Source: Amoebidium appalachense (Eukaryota; Ichthyosporea). From it: DNA of 64,000 nt. Position numbers and translations under genes: made by a program. Shown here one piece after another: positions 42,154 through 64,000 of the stretch. The stretch covers positions 2,232,001 to 2,296,000 of the forward strand of contig CAVNZM010000010.1 of NCBI GenBank assembly GCA_963693365.1, read 5' to 3'. Position 1 is the first letter of the stretch. Every line of letters begins with the position of its first letter. Under the pieces are notes generated by a model. It was not told the origin of the DNA. It ran no database searches and was given only the letters and a program-made list of their open reading frames with translations.

Positions 42154-43071
42154 GTGTTCATCGATTTTTGTGTGGCATCTCGGCTGCAATCCTCCGCCGG
42201 GTCCTCCCTCCCGGCCTCCCCCCACACCGTGCAGCTTTTTCTCGCCTGGTGTGCCCAACGAGGGGTACAGGCCTCTTCCTTGGCCGGCTACAATTCAGCC
42301 ATCACCAGACTCCACCTCGACATGGGCCTCCCTGCTCCCTACCCCCACGACAAGTCTCTGGCCTGGTTCTTCCGAGGGGTGGGCAGATGGCAGCTTTCTC
42401 ACAACATCCGACCCCGATCATCCACCAGGGAGCCCCTCCTGCCCTCCCACCTTAGCCTACTCCATGGCCAGTGCCCCACCAAGGCCTCCTCGGCTAATCT
42501 ACGGCTATGGACGGCCCTCATCGTCGGTTTCTGTGGTCTCCTCCGTTCGGGGGAATTTACCTCCAAAACCCTGACTTCCTTTGACCCGTCCCGTCACGTT
42601 AAACGGAAAGACGTGACCTTCACCTACACCCCCACCGGTACTTTGTCCCATGCCACCCTCCACCTGCCAACCTCTAAGACGGATGTACAGGCCCGAGGTG
42701 TCAACGTCACTCTAGCTGCCCTGCCCCTCACCCACTTCTCCCCAGCCCATCTCCTCCGGCAGTTCCTGGATACAACGTCCGGTCAACCCAACGACCCCCT
42801 CTTCAGTCTCGGTGGCATCCCCTACACCAAGAGTGCTTTCTCTGCCGACTTCCGTGCCCTCCTCTCCCGGGCAGGCCTCTCACCCTCCCGGTTTGCCGGA
42901 CACAGCCTCCGCATCGGGGGGCCCACAGCACTGGCTGAGGCCGGGGTCGACGACTCCCGGATCAAACAACTCGGCAGGTGGTCCTCCGACTGTTTCCTGA
43001 TCTATACCCGACTTCGTCCGGCCTCCATTGCTGCCACTACCACACGTGTATTCGCCTCTATTCTTAAGTGA
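42154..43071 (+). CDS. Tyrosine recombinase (YR) of the split-repeat element
   Basis: Lambda-integrase-superfamily site-specific recombinase, expected to insert a circular DNA intermediate. The frame given is 305 residues. Catalytic residues: R131 in GLLRSGEF, H250 and R253 in GHSLRIGG, W276 in LGRWSSD, nucleophile Y284 in LIYTR. An N-terminal core-binding region precedes them (PHTVQLFLAWCAQRG, then LAGYNSAITRLHLDMGLP). The domain starts earlier: SRAFYSRVQKK (around 42115-42152), matching the usual start of the SAM-like region, lies in another frame joined through an A9 run at 42145-42153. Removing one A would fuse the two. So the catalytic domain is intact but the N-terminus is frameshifted, or the A9 is a sequencing indel. 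B1 follows 28 bp after the stop. Confidence 0.87.
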   Translation: MFIDFCVASRLQSSAGSSLPASPHTVQLFLAWCAQRGVQASSLAGYNSAITRLHLDMGLPAPYPHDKSLAWFFRGVGRWQLSHNIRPRSSTREPLLPSHLSLLHGQCPTKASSANLRLWTALIVGFCGLLRSGEFTSKTLTSFDPSRHVKRKDVTFTYTPTGTLSHATLHLPTSKTDVQARGVNVTLAALPLTHFSPAHLLRQFLDTTSGQPNDPLFSLGGIPYTKSAFSADFRALLSRAGLSPSRFAGHSLRIGGPTALAEAGVDDSRIKQLGRWSSDCFLIYTRLRPASIAATTTRVFASILK

Positions 43072-43099
43072 AACCTTTGGAGCAAGCATACTGCTCTCG

Positions 43100-43189
43100 T
43101 GCCGTGGTTTACAACCATTGCAGGTTCACTTTCGTCCAAGGGGATGTCCCCCTAGAGGCAACACACGTCCCGGAGTAGTTTTCATAGAG
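43100..43189 (+). repeat. Split direct repeat B1
   Basis: 90 bp from TGCCGTGGTTTACAACCATT to GTAGTTTTCATAGAG; matches B2 at 43657-43746. It overlaps the first two bases of A2. Confidence 0.9.
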
Positions 43190-43524
43190 GTTTTATTTGT
43201 GGAAATTATTGACATAAATATTTTTCTGGGTAAACACGTAGGATGGGTGTCCGATATCAACAGGCTTCGTTTCATGTTTTAGCAGTTCGCGTTCGGCTGC
43301 CCGCATACGGGCACCTATTAGCCGATCAAAGCATCAGATTCCACAGATCACTAGACCGAGTTTGATTGGCTCAGGATAAGATTTCACATAACACTAGATC
43401 GGTTTTGATTGGCTCAGTTCGGCAGCCTTAGGTATATAAGCACGACAGTTTTTAGCAGATCAGCAAGCAACAACACATCCTCTGTGTTTAGCACCTACAG
43501 CTTTACAGCTATATTTTCTTTTTC
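43188..43524 (+). repeat. Split direct repeat A2
   Basis: Second copy of the 337-bp A repeat, directly abutting B1. It carries the same CCAAT-type boxes and TATA (TATATA at about 43433). Confidence 0.93.
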
Positions 43525-43656
43525 ACCCACCCACCTACACCCTACACTCAACCCCCATTGATCCCCACATACGTGCTGTTTTTTCACGGGGCGAAGACTT
43601 CCCCCGTTTTTTGGGCACAAGGACCTCACGGATCAATAAATTGATGACTGGGGGCT

Positions 43657-43746
43657 TGCCGTGGTTTACAACCATTGCAGGTTCACTTTCGTCCAAGGGG
43701 ATGTCCCCCTAGAGGCAACACACGTCCCGGAGTAGTTTTCATAGAG
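43657..43746 (+). repeat. Split direct repeat B2 (right terminus)
   Basis: Matches B1. It is separated from A2 by about 130 bp containing CCCACCCACC-rich sequence and GGATCAATAAATTGATGACT. Homology stops after CATAGAG at 43746, which I take as the element's right end. Confidence 0.9.
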
Positions 43747-46700
43747 TGCTACGAATGTGAAAGACCATTCGCACGTGTGCAAGCAAACCGTGCTCATGAT
43801 GTCCTTCAATTCTGAGGCTGGTGAGGAGAGGAGGGCACACCCAGTAGAGATGAAAAAGGAAAGAAAAAGACGTGCAAGAGGCAAGAGCTTCCTTCGTTTC
43901 CTCTTCTATATTCAATATATAGTGTGCAACAAATATCACCGGGTTTTCTTTTCTCCTCGCTTCTTCAAAAACTTTTACCATTCTTTCTTTCTTCATCCCT
44001 TCCCTCTTCTCCCTAGAGCCCCCCCATTTATTGGGGGGGGGGGGGGGGGGGGGGGGGGGAAGAGGAGGAGGGAGGGGAGGTGAGGGGGGGAAGGGGGGGG
44101 GGGGGGGGGGGGTGGATTTCGTCTTCTTCGAATTAGAGACTACGAAGTACACATCATCCACTGTAATATCGCTAGTGGGGAAGCTCCCAATGAGAATCAC
44201 TCGTTAAGAGCCTCGGGCACCAATATTACATTCCCATTGGATGAATTTCATACACGTGAATGCCACGCCGATGATACATCACTACATGTACCCCCTAGCT
44301 GGTAGGCGGAAACCGTTTCCAGAAGAGGCAATGCCATGAAGCCGCTGCCAGGTGGTTACAGTTAAAACGAGGACATCGGATGCCAAAATCCCGGAAACTA
44401 AAATCCCTGAGGGGCACAGTGCTATGTACATATACACTAGCATAAAATTTTACCATTTTATTATTGGCTCAGCCGAAAATGCTTGAGGGACTCAGCAGTG
44501 TAGCTAGTACTTGCAGTGGACTGCTGGGGTCTACACTATCTACCTCGTCCTTGAAAGGTTAAATTTTGTTAGTGTGTGTGTGTGTGTGGGTGGGTGGGTG
44601 TGTGTTTACTAGTGATGGGAGACTGGTGTGTGTGTGTGTACATGTGTGTGCGCGTTTATTTGAATGTGTGTGTGTGTGCGCGTGTGTGTGTGCTTGCGTG
44701 TATGTGCGTGTGTTTGTGCGTGTGTGTGCGCACATGTGTGTGCCTGTAAGCGGGGGGGGGGGGGGGGGGGGGGAGAGAGGGAGAGAGAAAGAGAGAGAGA
44801 GAGAGGGAGAGGGAGCGGGGGAGGGGGAAGGGGTGGGGGAAGTGGGGTAGGCAAGCACTGTGACAGCTGATGAACACGGTACAAAGGGCGACACAAGTCA
44901 GTGACACTGTCCCACACAGCTACGGCACCAATAAGGATGTGAATCAGACCCACACGTGCACCACCGAGCTAGAAAACATCAGAAACCGACTACCACGCCA
45001 TTGATTTGTGTGTGCTGGTGCTTGTGTTAAATGCCTCTCCCTATCATAGGTAAATATTTGAAATTTGCAAACACCCCCCCCAAAAATACGGCATGACCAC
45101 AGTAAGGGGGTGAATGGGTCTAGGGAAAGTGTTGATCGTTTTCTCTTCACGTTACGGGTTCATTCCTTTCAATGTTTATGTGGGCCTAGGGCCGGGCCCA
45201 AATCAGCCCCATGTGACACCTCATATATGCATGATACAGTCGGGATAAATAGATGGCAGATCTAGATAGACACATTTATCAAAGACATAAATAGTAGACT
45301 GCCGTAATGTGCAAATGATCGGCTTTAGCTTGGCATTGTAATCGTTTCTTAACGAATAGCTACAGGCCCACACAATGAACACGTTGCAGCTGGTACCTTT
45401 AATCAGGAATGTGTCGTAAGATGTGGTTTGCTCACTTGTACTCCCCCCAGATACCTTAGCTTCCTTTCGTAGCTGTGAAGATTCACTTCCAGCAGAGACC
45501 CCTCACTTGGTTTGGGGGAGGGGGGTCCTTTGTGATAGATTTTCTCCTAAATTCGGTCAAGTTTGATTTCGTCAAACCCCCCCCCCCCCCCCCCCCTCCC
45601 TGCCTCATTAGGAATTAGCATGCCCTGCCAATTTGCGGCAGAAACCCCCCCGGGTATGCAGCTATTTCCCAATAATTTACTGCCTACTAACTGGTGTCGT
45701 ATCAAACAACACTTCTACACACACAAACATGCGTGGAGTGTGTCACTGAGTGGTAAATTAGTCTTGGTGGAAGCCATCCCCCCTCCCCCCCCTCCCCCCC
45801 CCCCCCTGGGGGGCCCTGACGGTGTGGTGTATATGCATATTCACGCCGGTAAGTCCGAAAGGCACAAAAATGATTCTGGGGGGGGGGGCGGGCACTGCGC
45901 AGCTGGGTCTGCATCATCGGCGATACCTCGCTCGCATAGTAGTCCGTATCCAGTTAAAAACAATTTTTAAAATTTTTAACTAGTCGTCACTCCAAGTGCA
46001 CGTGGTCGAGCTATGTATATCCGTTGGGATTGGTGCAGACTTTTACTTCGCTCGAGTATGTACATGTAAGGAGGCACCACGGGTGCTCAGCTCGAATATA
46101 TATGAGAATTCCAATAAGCAAATTTTGCTGTGAGATTTTATTTTATTTTATTTTTTATTTTTTTATTTTTTTATATTTTTTTTATTAATAATTATCAGTG
46201 GGATGTCAAACCTCGTATATAATGCAGTATTACTGACACAAACCAGACCCCCCCCCCCCTCTTTCTCCCACCGCGGGTGTGTGTGTGTGTGAGTGTGTGT
46301 GTACGCGCGTGCTTGCGTGCACGTCTTTGTGTAGGCTTTTCTGTGTCTCCGTGACAGCCCCCCATCTGTCCGCTTGTGTGTGTGTTTGTGCTGCATATGC
46401 ATGGACAGAGCATACGGGCTAGTTAGTCCAGGACCGCAAAGTGCTCCACATACACTAACATTGTTAAACACCAAGTTTTGCATCAGGCATACTCCATGCA
46501 TGATTCTCCACGCAGCTGTAAACCAATATCACCTGAAACATGGCCCCTTTCCCAGAGCGATGTTTGTCTCTGACGATGCGGGATTATGCACATTAAAATA
46601 TCTCAAACAACACTGGCCAATCACGTTGAATCATAAATTACACCGCTAAAGGAGAAATTGAAATGGGTTTTTGACATCTAGGACATTCGAAAAAAAAAAA

Positions 46701-46777
46701 AAAAAACAAAGCAAAAGAAAAACAAAAACAAAAAAAACAAAAAAAACCCCCAAAAAAAAAACCAACTAATAGTCCTG
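43747..46777. other. Interval between the recombinase element and RUVBL1
   Basis: Holds G-tracts (44034-44112), a dispersed repeat (44188-44420), (TG)n and (GA)n stretches (44572-44850), two short C-tracts (45577-45596, 45779-45806), a TTTTA-rich stretch (46138-46187) and an A-rich stretch just after the RUVBL1 stop (46690-46760). No coding exon recognised. Confidence 0.6.
44188..44420 (+). repeat. Dispersed repeat, family 3, copy 1
   Basis: CCCAATGAGAATCACTCGTT, AATGCCACGCCGATGATACA, CACTACATGTACCCCC and GTTTCCAGAAGAGGCAATGC correspond in order to a diverged copy at 59000-59215. Both copies are intergenic and in the same orientation. Confidence 0.7.
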
Positions 46778-57705
<10,928 letters not shown>

Positions 57706-58774
57706 GTTTGAGTCCTAAAAGAAAACGGAAAAGGAAAACGGGAAAGATGGTACTTCAGAAGAAGGTGGTAGGTCAGTGTTGAGAGCGCGAGTGGAAGCTA
57801 AACAGCAGTGAAGGGTAAGATTTGTTGATGCCAAGCCACTGTAGGTGAGCTTATACCTTAGAACATAGAAATACCCTGTAAGTTATTTCTACAAGATGTA
57901 AGAGGGAAAAAAATTGTAGTTGTGCCTTGTACACGGTCACTTCATGTTTTACCAGCTTGTTGCACACGTGAATATTGAATTTCCTCGAAAACCCAAAGCT
58001 TGAAAAACACCCCCAAAAGGGAGCAAAAATTGTTTTTGGCGGGAGATTGTGCGTCATTACAGAGGCTGAGCCTTTGCATTTTAAAAGGTTTAAAGATGAA
58101 ATATAGAATGCTAAAGCCAATCAGAATGCAGAAACAAGTCTAAAGGGAGCTTATGAATCGGAAGCGAATAACACCAATTTCGTTCAGATCTTATGCAAGG
58201 CCAAAGGGGTTTGGTCGCCTCCGCAGCCACCCGCCACGAACTTCCGGAATCTTATGCACTCCCTCCCCCGGGTCCCCCCCCCCCCCCCCCCCCCCTCCCC
58301 CCCCCCCGACCCCCCCCCCCCCCTCCCCCCACCCCACACCCCTCCCCCCTCCACCACCACCACACACAAACCCACCTGCCCTCTCTGGCCTGCCGTTACC
58401 AAACCTTCACTCTATGAACTTTCATTCAAATTGCAAAGTCAACACAACGCATAACGTGCACGTGCCTTAGCCAGATATTTTACTTGCAGCCCTATTATTA
58501 TCTTGGCAAAATGCTTTCCAGTACTGGTATGTTTGGGTAAACCGACCCGTGTAGAGGAGACTCATGATCAGGCCTTTCAAATTCCCATCCATGGCCTTGG
58601 CGCTGGGTCATGCTATGAATTTCTCCACCACCTCTTTCATGTACCTGTGTATAATGCGCGCTCCAGATTCACGTGCACGTTTTCACGTACCGGCCACGTG
58701 CACAAAATCACGGTTCGATTACGGAGGTCGTCTGCGGATCCGTACGCCAGTTTGTCGGTGACAGTCGCAAGTTT

Positions 58775-58806
<32 letters not shown>

Positions 58807-59623
58807 CTTCTGTGACCTATTGGCCCTGATGAGAGGACGCGGCAAAAAAGTGTGCGTTTATGTAATAATCTCGCAATTCCTTGCACGTACGGTGTCACCA
58901 AGTTCATTAATCAGTTGAACCTCTTGCTAGTGCTGCCCATTATCCCCCCCCCCCCCCCCCCCCATTATCTATTATCCACTCCAGTGTATCGCAATTAAGC
59001 GGGAAACCCCAATCAGAATCACTCGTTATAATTATGCACTACAGTACATGCCTTCTTTATTGATGAGTGTCATCCAAATGCCACGCCAATACTACACACT
59101 ACATGTACCTACCCCCCAGTAGGCCATGAAAGGAATTTTCTGGAGGCGAAGCAGCCCATTGTGGCTATAGTCAGCTCTAGGAAATCAGACACAGAATTCC
59201 CGGCTGATTAAATTTCAATAATCGTGGATGTAGTATTAATAAAAACCAGGGGAGGCTCGGAATTCCCGGAAAGTTTCCCAAACCGGCATTAGTTGTGGAT
59301 GTAATAAAACCAGGGGAGACACAAAGTTTCCCAAACCGTAATTACCAACACCTTAATACTGGCTTAGCCAAATATTACGTGAGACACTTGGGTGGTCCTT
59401 GTGGTAGGTTTCCACTCGAGTGTCTTAGCAATTCTTTAGACATCCCTTAGACATCTCATAAATACTCCTCAGGCCTCCCTAAAAGCTTAATTAACATTGG
59501 CATTATACTTATGCAGGGGGGGGCAAGAAAAAACAATCCACACAGAACTTGGGCACAAAACTGACTTTGGATCGAACTTCCTTCATGCGCAGACACGGTG
59601 ACAGGATACTACAGGAAATTAAA
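57706..59623. other. Interval between RUVBL1 start and the WD40 gene end
   Basis: Should contain the RUVBL1 promoter; no TATA-like box is convincing. Holds a C-tract block (58276-58347), a G-tract (58775-58802), a C-tract (58946-58963), the family-3 dispersed repeat (59000-59215) and a local duplication of AAAACCAGGGGAG (about 59244 and 59309). A plus-strand ORF at 58503-58829 has no recognisable domain or splice context. Confidence 0.6.
59000..59215 (+). repeat. Dispersed repeat, family 3, copy 2
   Basis: CCCCAATCAGAATCACTCGT, AAATGCCACGCCAATACTAC, ACACTACATGTACCTACCCC, AGTAGGC and GGCGAAGCAG align in order with 44188-44420. Confidence 0.7.
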
Positions 59624-63428
<3,805 letters not shown>

Positions 63429-63892
63429 CTGATGACCAAACTGCTTGTTAGCAACTCATTTCCCCAATTCAAGCCACCCTCCCCCCCCCCCCCCCCCCCT
63501 CCCCTTCCCTTCTCCCTCCCCTTTCCCCTCCCTTCCCCTCCCCCACCTCCCCGCCTTCCTCTCAATCCTCCTCTTACTTGCCCCTCCCCATTTTCCAGTA
63601 TCCACACCAAGTAACCAGGCAAACTACCGAAATTTCGATGAACACATATTACACAATACATAGCTGCAGATTACATAGTACATAGCTGTGAAGCAGGTAT
63701 ATGGGCCATCGCCCATCCAGAAGCGCATGATGATTTGGGTAGAAAGAGTCTTCCTACTCAAAGACACCGTGAACATAGGCTAGCGCAGGCATACAGACTG
63801 ATGGTGTTGAATGCACGGGCACACGTGCATCTCCACAGACAGCATCAAAAAAGTGCACAAACCCAGGGAGGCAGGTGGGGGGGCGGGCAGGA

Positions 63893-63938
<46 letters not shown>

Positions 63939-63949
63939 ACAGGCAGACA

Positions 63950-63999
<50 letters not shown>

Positions 64000-64000
64000 C
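63429..64000. other. Upstream intron or exon region of the WD40 gene
   Basis: A C-tract block (63479-63560), a unique stretch (63600-63880) in which I could not define an exon, and a terminal (GGCA)n array. Confidence 0.5.
63893..64000 (+). repeat. (GGCA)n tetranucleotide array, running off the window
   Basis: About 26 AGGC/GGCA units, with AGAC variants near 63938-63952. Confidence 0.97.

Larger units (their letters stand above)
40370..43746 (+). mobile_element. Tyrosine-recombinase retroelement-like unit with split direct repeats (DIRS/Ngaro/PAT type), apparently lacking RT
   Basis: Order: A1 (40370-40706), Gag-like zinc-finger ORF, unassigned GC-rich region, tyrosine recombinase (42154-43071), B1 (43100-43189), A2 (43188-43524), spacer, B2 (43657-43746). 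B1 joins A2 directly, whereas A1 starts and B2 ends at the outer borders. This is the split-direct-repeat layout known for Ngaro and PAT elements, which integrate through a recombinase-circularised DNA. Only about 700 bp separate the Gag-like and recombinase ORFs, too little for RT plus RNase H, and I find no RT motif. Confidence 0.82.

Noticed and set aside
40370-43746. Crypton (YR-only DNA transposon)
   Set aside because: Cryptons lack split direct repeats and a Gag-like zinc-finger ORF; the A1-B1-A2-B2 layout points to Ngaro/PAT-type elements, though lack of RT keeps the question open.
58503-58829. Plus-strand ORF of 108 codons upstream of RUVBL1
   Set aside because: No recognisable domain, ends in a G-tract, no splice or neighbour support.

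Overview
This window is nuclear DNA from an intron-rich eukaryote. Every gene I can reconstruct is split into short exons (8 to about 1,090 nt) with GT-AG introns, one of them GC-AG. The introns are swollen by poly-C/poly-G tracts, (CA)n/(GT)n and (GA)n microsatellites and small dispersed repeats. The proteins are pan-eukaryotic, and the WSC domain, PIF/Harbinger transposon and DIRS/Ngaro-type tyrosine-recombinase element fit a protist, alga or early-branching opisthokont. The sequence does not settle the lineage. Most long open frames here are poly-Pro/Gly or His-Thr/Cys-Val translations of simple repeats.

Layout. 120-16611 (+): 3' part of a SMARCAD1/Fun30-type SNF2 remodeler, 18 exons, 5' end outside the window. 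17878-18209 (+): a WSC-domain exon. 19264-26273 (-): RGP1, subunit of the Ric1-Rgp1 Golgi GEF, 7 exons. 27195-31336: a PIF/Harbinger DNA transposon with a 4-exon transposase on the minus strand, interrupted at 30285-31259 by a second, related, internally degenerate element with a clean TAA duplication. 34251-37714 (-): a secreted Ser/Ala/Thr-rich protein with a Cys-rich, ricin-trefoil-like C-terminal half. 39907-40363: a small element filled with palindromic GCAGAAT/ATTCTGC units. 40370-43746: a tyrosine-recombinase element with split direct repeats (A1-ORFs-B1-A2-B2), a decayed zinc-finger Gag-like ORF and no room for a reverse transcriptase. 46778-57705 (-): complete RUVBL1 (Pontin), 13 exons. 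59624-63428 (-): 3' part of a WD40-repeat protein with an NLS-rich insertion.

Two host genes here act in chromatin remodelling (SMARCAD1, RUVBL1); I see no evidence that the neighbours form a functional cluster. Exon models were built by hand: reading phase closes across every junction given, and the total coding lengths are multiples of three.

The most unusual features are of gene structure. At least six exon edges, in three different genes, are tandemly duplicated into the neighbouring intron together with their splice site. Two short dispersed repeat families lie inside introns of four different genes, and every copy I found is in the sense orientation of its host gene. Microsatellites and C-tracts begin at, or within about ten bases of, many splice sites. 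Together these suggest introns that grow by local tandem duplication and repeat expansion at exon borders.
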